Part shown: positions 1 to 9,103 of the stretch, one piece after another
Layout of the letters: the number at the start of each line of letters is the position of its first letter
Position numbering within the stretch: the stretch's first letter is position 1
Source: JAOPZW01 sp963835295
GTDB lineage: Bacteria; Actinomycetota; Thermoleophilia; Solirubrobacterales; Solirubrobacteraceae
DNA: 64,000 bases
Direction of reading: 5' to 3'
Assembly (NCBI GenBank): GCA_963835295.1
Contig: CAWIEX010000010.1
Span: forward strand, 496,001-560,000
Notes under the pieces: model-generated
The model's database searches: none
Told to the model about the DNA's origin: nothing
The model's input: only the letters and a program-made list of their open reading frames with translations
Translations under genes and position numbers: made by a program

Positions 1-2892
1 CGCGTAGGTGATCGAAACCTCGACGTTCTTGCCCGCGAACGAGCTGAGGTCGACGTTCCAGTCCTGGAAGCCGGCCGAGTTGCCCGTCGCCGCGTTCCAC
101 GCGCCGCTGGTGCCGGTCGGCGCGCACTCGAACGCACCGGTCGTGCCCGTGCGCGTGATGTAGTGACCGAGGAACGGGTTCTCCTGCAGCCAGAACGGGT
201 TGTCGTCAGGACAGCCGACTCCGGTGTCCTGGCTGGTGTTCCCGTTCGCGTCGGGCAGCGTCGTCCAGTCCTCCTGGCCGACCGTATGCGCCTCGACGAA
301 CGCGTAGTCGAAGTCCGGCTCGGTGTCATAGGACACCTTGAACGTCAGTGAGCCCGACGTCTTGCCGGTGAGGTCGACCGTGTGCGTCAGGCGCTTGTAG
401 GACGAGTCGGCCTGCTGCGAGTAGACGTACTCCGACCCGGTCGGCGGGTCGAAGGCCGGAGGGCCGTCGACCTTGATCGCCTGATCGCTCTTGAACTGCG
501 GGTAGGTGGCGGGGTCGAGGATGCTCGACGTCGTCAACAGCGAGTACAGGTTGTCCTGGTTGTCGGCCGAGTCGGGACCGTTGAGCCCGAACGACGCGCT
601 ACCGAGGACGGGGGTCTCGAGCAGCGGCGAGGCCGGGTTGATCGAGATCGGCAGGTAGGCGCCGAGCCAGTACTGCTGGAAGTCGTTCGAGACCGCCACG
701 CAGTTGAAGTTCTGGCCCGGTGGGTCGTTGGCCAGGGCACCCTGGCCGATCGACGTGTTCTGTGGGCACAGCGGCTTGGGCGGCGTCGGCCCGAGCGGGT
801 TGTAGAGGAACTGCTCCCACGCGCCCTCGAGCGCGGTCTTGCCGGTCACGAGCAGCCTGCCGCCCTCGTTCATGAAGTCACGCGACGCGAGGATCTCGTC
901 GTCGAAGAGCTTCTCGGTGCCGGTGCTGCCTCCGGTGGCGGGGCCACCGGGCCGCACCTGGTTCGGGCCGCGAACGATGAAGTCATCGCCGGTGTACCAG
1001 ACGACCGCCTTGTAGTGGCTGAGGACGCCCAGGTACGAGGGCGCGGTCCGGCCCAGGGCGTCCACGTCGTAGACGTCGTAGCCGATGCCCGCGTCCGCGA
1101 GGGCGTTCTTGTAGTAGTCGAGGTACTTCGGCCCAGGCCCGGGCGCCGTGTTCGGGCTCAGCCCGGAGTAGTCCTCGGCGCCGAGGATCAGCACCTTCTT
1201 GTTGGACTCGTTGCGGGCGTCGTAGGTGAACGGGTCGCTGCTCGCCTTGCGAGCGGTGAACCACACCTCGACCTTGTCTCCGGGGAAGGTGCCCGTCACC
1301 GCGCCGCGTAGGACGTGGTAGTAGACGCCCGGCCCGCCGTACCGCGAGCCGCCGCGGAACTCCGTGGTCGCGGCACGGTGCTCACGACCGCTGTTGACCC
1401 GCCAGTGCAGGGTCACGGCGCCGAGCTCGCGCTTGGCGTTGACCTCCACCGTCTGCGGGTCGCCATAGGAGATCGGGAACGTCGTCGCCACGAGATCGGG
1501 CGCGGTGTTGCCCAGGTGCGACTTGAAGTTCGCCGGGTCGTTGGCGGAGCGGCCCAGGTCGAGCGCGAAGGCGAAGTTCTTCTTCGCCTCGGCGGCGATG
1601 TCCGCCTCGTTGTCCTGGAAGACGAAGCCGCCAGGCTTGTAGGCGTTGGCGTCGCTGCCGTCCGTGCCGCCGACCGCCGGCCCGCTGCCGCCGTCGAGCT
1701 CGACGGTGTAGGCCAGCGTTCCGAACGCGTGGTAGGCATCGTCGGTCACGTCGCCGTTGGTCGTGTAGAGCTCCGCCGAGACGTCGGGGTCAAAGCCCGG
1801 CACGGCCGGGTTGTCGTCGTCACCGGCGAGCGACGCCATCAGCGGCGCGTCCGTCGACGGCGTCTCGACCTGCCAGCCCTCGGGGTAGAGGATCAGCTGG
1901 GCGAACGAGTGGTAGTCGATGAGAAAGGCCGGGTCGACCTTCCTGATGAGGCTGCGCAGCGCCTTGACCTCGGGCTCCGAGGCCGGGCCGGAGCCGTGGA
2001 AGGTCTCCGAGGTCGGGTCGTTCGACGCGCCCTCGAGGTCGTAGTTCCACTTCTCGGGCCAGTTGCGGTTGGGGTCGACGCCGTCGACGTTCGTGATGGC
2101 GCCGTCGCCGTTGTTGTCGCGCAGGTTCTTGCGCCACAAGCGGGTGGCCGGCGCGGTGAAGGTGTAGTCGTAGCCGTCGGGGTTGACGATCGGGACGAAC
2201 CACAGCTCCCGCTTGCCCAGGAGCCCCTTGACGTTGAAGCCGCCCTTCTGGTTCTTGTTGGTCAGGACGTACTCGAAGAGGCGGCGCTGCGTCTCGGCGG
2301 CGATCCACTCGCGCGCGTGCTGCGTGGACTCGTAGAACGCGGCGGGCCGGCTGCCGGTCTGCTCGTTGGCCGCGTTCCTGGTCACCTTGTAGGCGACGAG
2401 GTCTTGGCCGAGCACGCTCTTGCCGTAGACGTACTTCTTGACCACGTCGGGGTTGCGCCGCGCGAGGTCGTCGTAGAAGTCCTTCAGGGGCACCAGGGGC
2501 GTGGCGCAGGTGGTGGGGCACGGCGCGGGCTTCAGGCTCCAGGGCCGGAAGACGTCGTAACCGTGCGTGGGGTCGGTGAGCGGGCTGGGCGCCGCCACCT
2601 TGGCCGTCGTCGCCTCGCGGGCGAGCGGGCGGACCGTCACGTCCTTGCCGGCCAGGTCGGCGGCCTGCGACGGCGTCGCGACGATCGCGAAGCCGGGCTT
2701 GCCCTTGACCTGCGCCTCGGTGAGGTCGAAGCCCTTGCGGGCCAGGTCCTCGGGGTTGACCTTGCCGCTGACCACGTACTGGTTGAGCGGCTCGATGAGC
2801 TTGGTGCCCGCCGCAGAGGCAGGCGTGGCGGCGGCCAGCGCCGCGAGCCCCACGGCGGCGACAGCCGCGCGGGCGAACCTTCGCATGTGCAT
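1..2892 (-). CDS. Secreted M14 zinc carboxypeptidase with long C-terminal extension (partial, runs off left edge)
   Basis: Extracellular metallocarboxypeptidase. The reading frame stays open to base 1, so 964 residues are visible and the C-terminus is missing. The ATG at 2892 follows a good GGAGG ribosome site. A signal peptide fills about residues 1-28. Zinc and catalytic residues are visible: HARE (His and Glu near 191/194), substrate-binding VDPNRNW, the third zinc ligand in IDYHSF near 327, and catalytic Glu in YTVELDGG near 397. Beyond about 450 come beta-rich regions and a final segment (FAGKNVEVSITYA) resembling the immune-inhibitor-A/MAM-like domains attached to other actinobacterial M14 enzymes. 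It probably degrades proteins outside the cell. The family call is firm; the substrate is unknown. Confidence 0.93.
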   Translation of the reverse strand, partial: MHMRRFARAAVAAVGLAALAAATPASAAGTKLIEPLNQYVVSGKVNPEDLARKGFDLTEAQVKGKPGFAIVATPSQAADLAGKDVTVRPLAREATTAKVAAPSPLTDPTHGYDVFRPWSLKPAPCPTTCATPLVPLKDFYDDLARRNPDVVKKYVYGKSVLGQDLVAYKVTRNAANEQTGSRPAAFYESTQHAREWIAAETQRRLFEYVLTNKNQKGGFNVKGLLGKRELWFVPIVNPDGYDYTFTAPATRLWRKNLRDNNGDGAITNVDGVDPNRNWPEKWNYDLEGASNDPTSETFHGSGPASEPEVKALRSLIRKVDPAFLIDYHSFAQLILYPEGWQVETPSTDAPLMASLAGDDDNPAVPGFDPDVSAELYTTNGDVTDDAYHAFGTLAYTVELDGGSGPAVGGTDGSDANAYKPGGFVFQDNEADIAAEAKKNFAFALDLGRSANDPANFKSHLGNTAPDLVATTFPISYGDPQTVEVNAKRELGAVTLHWRVNSGREHRAATTEFRGGSRYGGPGVYYHVLRGAVTGTFPGDKVEVWFTARKASSDPFTYDARNESNKKVLILGAEDYSGLSPNTAPGPGPKYLDYYKNALADAGIGYDVYDVDALGRTAPSYLGVLSHYKAVVWYTGDDFIVRGPNQVRPGGPATGGSTGTEKLFDDEILASRDFMNEGGRLLVTGKTALEGAWEQFLYNPLGPTPPKPLCPQNTSIGQGALANDPPGQNFNCVAVSNDFQQYWLGAYLPISINPASPLLETPVLGSASFGLNGPDSADNQDNLYSLLTTSSILDPATYPQFKSDQAIKVDGPPAFDPPTGSEYVYSQQADSSYKRLTHTVDLTGKTSGSLTFKVSYDTEPDFDYAFVEAHTVGQEDWTTLPDANGNTSQDTGVGCPDDNPFWLQENPFLGHYITRTGTTGAFECAPTGTSGAWNAATGNSAGFQDWNVDLSSFAGKNVEVSITYA

Positions 2893-2924
2893 GAACTTCC
2901 TCCCCGGGGAACCTCGCGGACCCC

Positions 2925-2989
2925 ATCTCCGATGTCGCGCCGGCCGCGGCCGATGCGCGCGCGATCCTTACCTACGGCCGGTCGGAGAT
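2925..2989. promoter_or_regulatory. Intergenic inverted repeat upstream of the M14 peptidase
   Basis: The 238-bp gap between the divergent M14 peptidase and enoyl-CoA hydratase genes contains ATCTCCGA at 2925-2932 and its exact complement TCGGAGAT at 2982-2989. It could be two operator half-sites or the base of a leader hairpin for the peptidase gene. No clear promoter hexamers are seen, so the assignment is weak. Confidence 0.25.
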
Positions 2990-3130
2990 GAAACCCGTGC
3001 GCGAAGTGCGCAGGTCCGCGCCCCGTTCCCGTGCACTGTCGCCACCGCCCTTCGCCGCCGTGGATAAACGCGCGGTCGCGTGTGAGCCGCCGCGCAGTAC
3101 TGGTTGCGAGCACGGGGACGGTGCGGCAGA

Positions 3131-3925
3131 GTGGCGCGCGCCTTGACCTTCGCGACCCTGCGCTACGAGGTGGCCGACGGCGTGGCCACCATCGCCATGG
3201 ACCAGCCCGACACGCGCAACGCGCTGTCCGACGAGCTGCTGGGCGATCTCATCGCCGCCTTCGAGGCTGCGCGCGACGACGAGGCGGTGCGCTGCGTCGT
3301 GCTCGCCTCCGCGCACGAGAAGACCTTCAGCTCGGGCGGCAACCTCGCGGGCTTCGCCGCCGACGTCCCGCTGGTGCACAAGCACGTGGCCACCGAGCGC
3401 TTCCCGCGGCTGTTCACCCTCATCGGTGAGCTCGGCAAGCCGGTCATCTGCGCCGTCAACGGCCACTGCCTGGCCGGAGCGCTCGGGCTGGCGCTGGCCT
3501 GCGACCTGATCGTCGCCAGCGACACGGCGACGTTCGGCACGCCCGAGATCAACGTCGGCGTCTTCCCGTTCATGATCCTGGCGCTCATCGTGCGCAACGT
3601 GCCGCGCAAGAAGGCGACCGAGATGCTGCTGCTCGGCGAGCGCTTCGACGCGCACGAGGCCGAGCGCCTGGGCATCGTCAACCGCGTGGTGGCGGCCGAC
3701 GGGCTCGGGGAGGCGGTGGGCGACTGGGCGCGGCGGCTCGCCGCCAAGTCGCCGGTGCTGATGAAGCTTGGCAAGGATGCGCTGTGGCGCCAGAACGACA
3801 TGGCGCTCGAGGACGCGTGGGACTACCTGCGCGCGCAGCTGACGATCGCCTTCGCCACCGAGGACATCCAGGAGGGCGTCACGGCCTTCTTCGAGAAGCG
3901 GGAGCCGCAGTGGAAGGGGCGGTGA
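3131..3925 (+). CDS. Enoyl-CoA hydratase/isomerase family protein
   Basis: Crotonase-fold enzyme of 264 residues, the usual length, acting on CoA thioesters in the cytoplasm. The oxyanion-hole segments are visible as SSGGNLAGF near residue 65 and NGHCLAGALGLALACD near 110. The first catalytic Glu of rat mitochondrial hydratase is replaced by Gly, whereas the second Glu (in GTPEINVGVFP) is present, as in several isomerase or divergent hydratase subfamilies. The GTG at 3131 is chosen because homology begins just after it; TTG at 3143 is an alternative. It overlaps the next gene by GTGA, so it starts an operon with two arginase-like genes and a carboxyltransferase. The exact acyl-CoA substrate cannot be read from sequence. 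Confidence 0.9.
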   Translation: MARALTFATLRYEVADGVATIAMDQPDTRNALSDELLGDLIAAFEAARDDEAVRCVVLASAHEKTFSSGGNLAGFAADVPLVHKHVATERFPRLFTLIGELGKPVICAVNGHCLAGALGLALACDLIVASDTATFGTPEINVGVFPFMILALIVRNVPRKKATEMLLLGERFDAHEAERLGIVNRVVAADGLGEAVGDWARRLAAKSPVLMKLGKDALWRQNDMALEDAWDYLRAQLTIAFATEDIQEGVTAFFEKREPQWKGR

Positions 3926-4692
3926 GCGCCCTGCTGTGCAGGACGTCGGATCGCATCGCCACGACGGCCGAGGGCGCGCGGGCGCTGGCCCAGGCGCTCG
4001 GCGAGCGCATGCGCGTGGAGCCGCGGCTGGTCGGGACCCCTGGGGCGCCGGGGGAGACCAACTACGACGACGACCTGCGCGACGCCCGCGGATGCCTGCT
4101 CGAGGCCGGTGGCCAGGTCGAGGACGCGCTGGCCGCCGGGCGCTTCCCGGTGCTGACCTCCTCGGACTGCTCGGTCTGCATCACCACGCTGCCGGCCGTC
4201 GCCCGGCTGCGGCCCGACGCGCTCGTGCTGTGGCTCGACGCCCACCCGGACTTCAACGACCCCGCGACGACGCCGTCGGGCTTCCTGGGCGGGATGTGCC
4301 TGTCGGCGGCGTGCGGGGCGTGGGACGCCGGCTTCGACGACGGTCACATGGATCCCGCGCAGGTGGTCATGTGCGGCATCCGCGACGTCGACGCCGGCGA
4401 GCGCGTCCTGGTCGAGACGCACGGCGTCGGGCTCGTCGAGCGCCCGTCGTTCCTGGCCGAGCTGCTCGCCGGGCGCGAGGTCTTCGTCCACCTCGACCTC
4501 GACGTCCTCGACCCGCGCGTGATGCCCGGGCTGCACTGGCCCGTCGAGGGCGGCTTCAGCGACGGCGGCCTGCGCACGCTGCTGGCCGAGGTGGCCGAGG
4601 CGGCCGACATCGTCGGGGTCGAGGTGACCGATCTGCCGGCGCCGGCCCTGGCGCGCCGCGTGGCCACGATCGTCGAGCCGCTGCTGCCGTGA
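3922..4692 (+). CDS. Arginase/agmatinase superfamily protein, copy 1 (Cys replaces a metal-site His)
   Basis: Ureohydrolase-fold protein of 256 residues. The metal-binding blocks are clear: WLDAHPDFN (two Asp and one His) and HLDLDVLDP (two Asp). The first block, which in arginase is GGDHS with a manganese-binding His, reads SSDCSVC here, so that ligand is Cys. Substrate may be a guanidino or formimino compound, but the changed site argues against calling it arginase. GTG at 3922 overlaps the upstream stop (GTGA) and has AAGGGG before it. It lies in tandem with a paralog and between enoyl-CoA hydratase and acyl-CoA carboxylase genes, suggesting a degradation pathway for a nitrogen-containing acid. 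Confidence 0.85.
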   Translation: MSALLCRTSDRIATTAEGARALAQALGERMRVEPRLVGTPGAPGETNYDDDLRDARGCLLEAGGQVEDALAAGRFPVLTSSDCSVCITTLPAVARLRPDALVLWLDAHPDFNDPATTPSGFLGGMCLSAACGAWDAGFDDGHMDPAQVVMCGIRDVDAGERVLVETHGVGLVERPSFLAELLAGREVFVHLDLDVLDPRVMPGLHWPVEGGFSDGGLRTLLAEVAEAADIVGVEVTDLPAPALARRVATIVEPLLP

Positions 4693-5444
4693 CCGACGTC
4701 GTCGCGCTGCTGGGGCGGACCTCGGACCGTGCAAGCGGGCGCGCGGCCGGGGCGCGGGCGCTGGCGCAGGCGCTCAGCACCGAGGCGCGCGTCGTGGGCG
4801 AGCCGGGCGAGCCGCATGCGGCGCGCTACGACGAGGACCTGCGCGACGCGCGCGCGACGCTCGAGGCCGCCGCCGTCACCGTCGCCGTCACCCGGCGGCC
4901 GGTGCTGACCGCGACCGACTGCTCGATCTGCGTCGGCACCGTGCCGGCCGTCGCGCGCCGCTGGCCGGGGGCGTCGCTGCTGTGGCTCGACGCGCACGGC
5001 GACTTCAACACGCCCGACACGACGCCCAGCGGCTTCCTCGGCGGCATGTGCCTGGCGGGCGCCGTCGGCCTGTGGGACACCGGCCACGGCGCGGGGCCGG
5101 GCCCCGAGCGGGTGGTGCTCGTCGGCGGTCGCGACCTCGACGCCGCCGAGGAGGAGCTCATGGCGCGCCATCGCTTGGTGCGCACCGGCGACCCGGCAGG
5201 GGCGCTCGCCGGACGCGAAGTCTTCGTCCATCTCGACGTCGACATCCTCGACCCGACCGTGATGCCCGGCCAGCTCTACCCGGCGCCCGGCGGCCTGGAC
5301 ATGACGCAGCTGCGCGAGCTCCTGGCGGACGTCGCCGCGCGGGCGCGTATCGTCGGCGCAGAGATCACCTGCTTCTCGACCCCCGAGCTCAGCGCCGTGC
5401 TGGCGCAGGCCGTCGCGCCGCTGCTGGAGAGCCCCGCACCATGA
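4689..5444 (+). CDS. Arginase/agmatinase superfamily protein, copy 2
   Basis: A 251-residue paralog of the preceding gene, joined to it by a GTGA overlap. The same substitution is present: TATDCSICVGT stands where arginases have GGDHS, while LDAHGDFN and HLDVDILDP keep the other Asp and His ligands. Two adjacent copies with matching departures suggest either a heteromeric enzyme or a duplication that diversified in substrate. The TGA stop overlaps the ATG of the carboxyltransferase, so all four genes are probably translationally coupled. Function beyond the superfamily is not assignable from sequence. Confidence 0.85.
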   Translation: MTDVVALLGRTSDRASGRAAGARALAQALSTEARVVGEPGEPHAARYDEDLRDARATLEAAAVTVAVTRRPVLTATDCSICVGTVPAVARRWPGASLLWLDAHGDFNTPDTTPSGFLGGMCLAGAVGLWDTGHGAGPGPERVVLVGGRDLDAAEEELMARHRLVRTGDPAGALAGREVFVHLDVDILDPTVMPGQLYPAPGGLDMTQLRELLADVAARARIVGAEITCFSTPELSAVLAQAVAPLLESPAP

Positions 5445-7012
5445 GCACCGATGCCGCGCCCTCGATCCTCAGGCCGCTGGTCGAGGACCTCCACGAGCGC
5501 CGCGCCAGGGCCAAGCTCGGCGGCGGCGAGGAGAAGATCGCCAAGCAGCACGCGGCCGACAAGCTGACCGCGCGCGAGCGCGTCGACCTTCTCGTCGACC
5601 CTGGCACCTTCACCGAGCTGGGCCTCCACGCCGGCATCCACTACTCGGTGCGCGCGCTGGAGGGCAAGGAGGCGCCGGCCGACGGCGTCATCACGGGCTA
5701 CGGCAAGGTCGACGGGCGGCTCGTCGCGGTGGCGGCCTACGACTTCACGGTCATGGCCGGCTCGATGGGCATGACCGGCGAGGTCAAGGTCGCGCGCCTG
5801 CGCGACCTGGCGCTGACCAAGCGCCTGCCCTTCGTCTGGCTGCTCGACAGCGCCGGCGCGCGGATCCAGGAGGCGGTCGGCTCGCTCTTCGCCGGCAGCG
5901 GCCACCTCTTCCGCGAGGAGGTCGTCATGAGCGGCGTCATCCCGCAGGTGGCGGCCCTGATGGGCCCGTGCGCGGCGGGCACCGCGTATATCCCGGGCCT
6001 GGCCGACTTCGTGCCCATGGTCAAGGGCCGCGGGTCGATGGCGCTCGCCGGGCCGCACCTCGTGCGCGCCGCGGTGGGGGAGGACGTCACGCAGGAGGAG
6101 CTCGGCGGGTCGCGCGTGCACTGCCGCAAGTCGGGGGTCGGGGACCTCGAGGTGGCCGACGACCAGGAGTGCATCGCGCGCGTCAAGCAGTACCTGTCGT
6201 ACATGCCCTCCCACAACCGCGAGGCGCCGCCGCGGCGCGCGACGGCCGACCCGGTCGAGCGCATGGACGACGAGTTGCTCGACGTCCTGCCCGAGTCCAA
6301 CCGCAAGCCCTACGACATGTACGACGTCATCCGGCGCATCGTCGACGACGGCGACTGGCTCGACCTCAAGCCGCAGTGGGCCAAGACGATCATCACCTGC
6401 TTCGCGCGCTTCGGGGGGCGCCCGGTCGGCATCGTGGCCAACCAGCCGCGCCAGCTGGGCGGGATCCTCGACAACGACTCGGCCGACAAGGCGGCGCGCT
6501 TCGTCAACCTGTGCAACGCCTTCGGCCTGCCGCTCGTCTTCCTGCAGGACGTGCCCGGGTTCATGGTCGGCACCAAGGTCGAGGAGGCGGGGATCATCCG
6601 CCACGGGGCCAAGATGCTGCACGCGGTGGCCAATGCGACGGTGCCCAAGATCACCGTGGTGCTGCGCAAGGCCTACGGCGCGGGCTATTACGTCATGAAC
6701 GGCCGCGCCTACGAGCCCGACCTCATCGTCGCGTGGCCGAGCGCCGAGATCAGCGTGATGGGCGCCGAGGGGGCGGTGGAGATCGTCATGCGCCGCCAGG
6801 TCGACGAGGCCGACGACCCGGCCGCCAAGAAGGCCGAGCTCATCGACGTCTACCGCCAGCTCATCGACGTCTACGTCGCCGCGAAGAACGGGATGATCGA
6901 CGACGTCATCGACCCGCGCGAGACGCGCCCGGTCATCTGCCGGGCGCTCGAGATGGCCGAGGGCAAGGTCGTCGAGCGCCCGTGGAAGCGCAACGGCGTC
7001 GTTCCCGTCTGA
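5441..7012 (+). CDS. Acyl-CoA carboxylase carboxyltransferase (beta) subunit, propionyl/methylcrotonyl-CoA type
   Basis: The protein has 523 residues, typical of the biotin-dependent carboxyltransferase family (PccB/AccD). It transfers carboxyl from carboxybiotin to an acyl-CoA. The N-terminal half carries the acyl-CoA-binding region (LLDSAGARIQEAVGSLF and MGPCAAGTAYIPGLADF), and the C-terminal half the carboxybiotin region (FLQDVPGFMVGTKVEEAG, then RKAYGAGYYVMNG). ATG at 5441 overlaps the preceding stop. No biotin carboxylase/biotin carrier subunit is encoded in the window, so it must use one encoded elsewhere. It ends the enoyl-CoA hydratase operon and converges on a small minus-strand gene 3 bases away. 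Confidence 0.93.
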   Translation: MSTDAAPSILRPLVEDLHERRARAKLGGGEEKIAKQHAADKLTARERVDLLVDPGTFTELGLHAGIHYSVRALEGKEAPADGVITGYGKVDGRLVAVAAYDFTVMAGSMGMTGEVKVARLRDLALTKRLPFVWLLDSAGARIQEAVGSLFAGSGHLFREEVVMSGVIPQVAALMGPCAAGTAYIPGLADFVPMVKGRGSMALAGPHLVRAAVGEDVTQEELGGSRVHCRKSGVGDLEVADDQECIARVKQYLSYMPSHNREAPPRRATADPVERMDDELLDVLPESNRKPYDMYDVIRRIVDDGDWLDLKPQWAKTIITCFARFGGRPVGIVANQPRQLGGILDNDSADKAARFVNLCNAFGLPLVFLQDVPGFMVGTKVEEAGIIRHGAKMLHAVANATVPKITVVLRKAYGAGYYVMNGRAYEPDLIVAWPSAEISVMGAEGAVEIVMRRQVDEADDPAAKKAELIDVYRQLIDVYVAAKNGMIDDVIDPRETRPVICRALEMAEGKVVERPWKRNGVVPV

Positions 7013-7015
7013 GCC

Positions 7016-7234
7016 CTACAGCAGCTTCTTCGACTTGCGCGGCCTGAGCCAGCGGGGGTAGTCGACGGGTTCGAACAGGCTCTTCAGCGGAGAGTGGTAC
7101 GTGCTGCGGTCGGCCGCGCTCTGGCGCTCGTCGTCGTCGTGGAAGACGGGCCGTACGCGGCTGAGCTTGTCGGCGTGGTCGCCGACGTAGCCGGTGGCGG
7201 GCTCCGGGGCAGGATCGTCCTTGCGTAGGCGCAT
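7016..7234 (-). CDS. Small basic hypothetical protein (72 aa)
   Basis: A 72-residue cytoplasmic protein, charged at both ends, with no membrane segment. The C-terminal third is aromatic and basic (LFEPVDYPRWLRPRKSKK). A good AGGGAG ribosome site lies before the ATG at 7234, which with its codon use favours a real gene. It converges on the carboxyltransferase and is divergent from the nucleoside hydrolase. I do not recognise a family. Confidence 0.6.
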   Translation of the reverse strand: MRLRKDDPAPEPATGYVGDHADKLSRVRPVFHDDDERQSAADRSTYHSPLKSLFEPVDYPRWLRPRKSKKLL

Positions 7235-7318
7235 CGCGGTCTCCCTTCGATTTGAGGTTCTCGGCGATGTATTCGGGCGAGGCGCCGCGCGTGTGACCAC
7301 GTGTCTAGGCTGCCGCCG

Positions 7319-8233
7319 ATGCCCACCCCGCGCCCTGTCCTGCTCGACTGCGACCCCGGCCACGACGACGCGGTGGCCATCCTGCTCGCCGCGGCCCGTC
7401 CCGACGCCATCGAGCTGCGCGCCGTCACCACGGTCGGCGGCAATGCCGAGCTCGAGAAGGTCACGCTCAACGCGCGCAAGGTCCTGACCCTGGCCGGCGT
7501 GACCGAGGTCCCCGTCGCGGCCGGCGCTGCCGGGCCGCGACGCGGCGACCTGATGACCGCGCTCGACGTCCACGGCAAGAGCGGCCTCGACGGCGCCGAG
7601 CTCCCGGAGCCCGCCCTGGAGCTCGACCCGCGGGGGGCGGTCGAGCTGATGATCGATCGCGGTCCGGCGACCGTGGTCGCCACCGGGCCGCTGACCAACG
7701 TCGCCGAGTTGCTGGAGCGCTCCCCGGAGACGGTGGAGGAGATCGTGTGGATGGGCGGCTCGACCGGGCGCGGCAACACCCGCCCCTACGCCGAGTTCAA
7801 CGCGCTCGTCGATCCCGAGGCCGCGGAGATCGTCTTCGCGAGCGGCAAGCCGCTGACCATGGTCGGGCTCAATCTGACCCACCAGGCCCAGGCCTCGCCG
7901 GAGGTCGTCGAGCGCCTGCGCGCGGTCGGCAACGCCGCCGCCGACGCGACGGTCGGCTGGCTGTCCTTCTTCGCCGACACCTACCGCACGGTCTACGGCT
8001 TCGCGGGGCCGCCGGTGCACGACGCGTGCGCCGTGGCGCTGCTCATCGACCCTTCGCTCGTGCAGAGCGTCGAGACCTTCGTCGCCATCGAGACCGAGGG
8101 GCGCTGGACGCGCGGGGCCACCGCCGTCGACCTGCACGGGCGCCTGGAGAGGGCCCCCAACGCCCGCGTCGCCATGGAGCTCGACGTCGACGGCTTCTGG
8201 GACCTCGTCGTCGGGGCCATCGCAGCGCTGTGA
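7319..8233 (+). CDS. Inosine-uridine preferring nucleoside hydrolase
   Basis: The protein has 304 residues. It hydrolyses the N-glycosidic bond of ribonucleosides to base and ribose. The calcium-binding signature DCDPGHDDA lies at the N-terminus, followed by GGN, WMGGS, EFN (ribose binding) and the late PPVHDACA His-Asp that protonates the leaving base or binds ribose. ATG at 7319 is preferred; an in-frame GTG at 7301 is possible. The next gene, overlapping by GTGA, is a ribokinase, so together they would convert nucleosides to ribose phosphate for central metabolism. Confidence 0.92.
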   Translation: MPTPRPVLLDCDPGHDDAVAILLAAARPDAIELRAVTTVGGNAELEKVTLNARKVLTLAGVTEVPVAAGAAGPRRGDLMTALDVHGKSGLDGAELPEPALELDPRGAVELMIDRGPATVVATGPLTNVAELLERSPETVEEIVWMGGSTGRGNTRPYAEFNALVDPEAAEIVFASGKPLTMVGLNLTHQAQASPEVVERLRAVGNAAADATVGWLSFFADTYRTVYGFAGPPVHDACAVALLIDPSLVQSVETFVAIETEGRWTRGATAVDLHGRLERAPNARVAMELDVDGFWDLVVGAIAAL

Positions 8234-9093
8234 TCGCGGTCGTCGGCTCGATCAACCTCGACCTGGTGGTCGTCGTCGATCGTCACCCGGCGCCGGGCGA
8301 GACCGTCGTCGGGGGCGACTGCCGGCAGCTTCCCGGCGGCAAGGGCGCCAACCAGGCGGTGGCCGCCGCGCGCCTGGGCGCCCAGGTGGCCATGGTCGGC
8401 CGCGTCGGCGCCGACGCGCAGGGCGCATGGCTGCGCGAGGGCCTGTGGACCGAGGGCGTAGAGGTCGAGCACGTGCGCGAGGATCGCCAGGCCCCCACCG
8501 GCGTCGCGATGATCGCGGTCGATGCGCGGGGCGAGAACACGATCGTCGTGAGCCCGGGCGCCAACGCGCGCGTCGATGCGCGCGACGTCGCCGCCGCGAG
8601 CGACGTGGTGCGCGGTGCCGAGGTCGTGCTCGTGCAGCACGAGGTCCCGGCCGAGGCGGTGGCGGCGGCGATCGCCACGGCGGGCGGGACCGTCGTGCTC
8701 AATCCGGCGCCGGCGCGCGGGCTCGCGGCGCCCGTCGACGTGCTCGTCCCCAATCGCGGCGAGCTCGAGACGCTCGCCGGCGGCCGCGGCGACCCCGTCA
8801 CGCTCGCGCGCTCGATCGCGGCCGCGCGGGCGGTGGTCGTGACGCTGGGCGAGGAGGGCGCCGTCGTGGTCGAGGGCGACCGCGCCGAGCGGGTGCGCGC
8901 GCCACACGTCGAGGCGGTCGACACCACCGGCGCCGGCGACGCCTTCTGCGGTGCCCTGGCCGAGGCGCTGGCCGGTGGAGCGACGGTGCTCGAGGCGGCC
9001 CGGTGGGCCGTCCGCGTCGCCGCGGTCAGCGTCACGCGCCCCGGGGCCCAGGGCGGCCTGCCGCGGCGCGAGGACGTGCCGGCGGGCGAGTAG
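8230..9093 (+). CDS. rbsK: Ribokinase (PfkB family)
   Basis: The protein has 287 residues. PfkB-fold sugar kinase with the two family signatures: LPGGKGANQAVAAARLG near residue 37 and DTTGAGDAFCGALAEAL near 230, whose Asp is the catalytic base. SINLDLVV at the N-terminus and NPAPAR (anion/substrate region) favour ribokinase over fructokinase. It overlaps the nucleoside hydrolase stop by GTGA, which supports phosphorylation of the ribose released by that enzyme. ATP and D-ribose are the expected substrates. Confidence 0.9.
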   Translation: MIAVVGSINLDLVVVVDRHPAPGETVVGGDCRQLPGGKGANQAVAAARLGAQVAMVGRVGADAQGAWLREGLWTEGVEVEHVREDRQAPTGVAMIAVDARGENTIVVSPGANARVDARDVAAASDVVRGAEVVLVQHEVPAEAVAAAIATAGGTVVLNPAPARGLAAPVDVLVPNRGELETLAGGRGDPVTLARSIAAARAVVVTLGEEGAVVVEGDRAERVRAPHVEAVDTTGAGDAFCGALAEALAGGATVLEAARWAVRVAAVSVTRPGAQGGLPRREDVPAGE

Positions 9094-9103
9094 CCTCATT
9101 GAT

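Noticed and set aside
382..2991. Long plus-strand open frames opposite the first peptidase
   Set aside because: They are antisense to a protein with all M14 catalytic motifs and a signal peptide.
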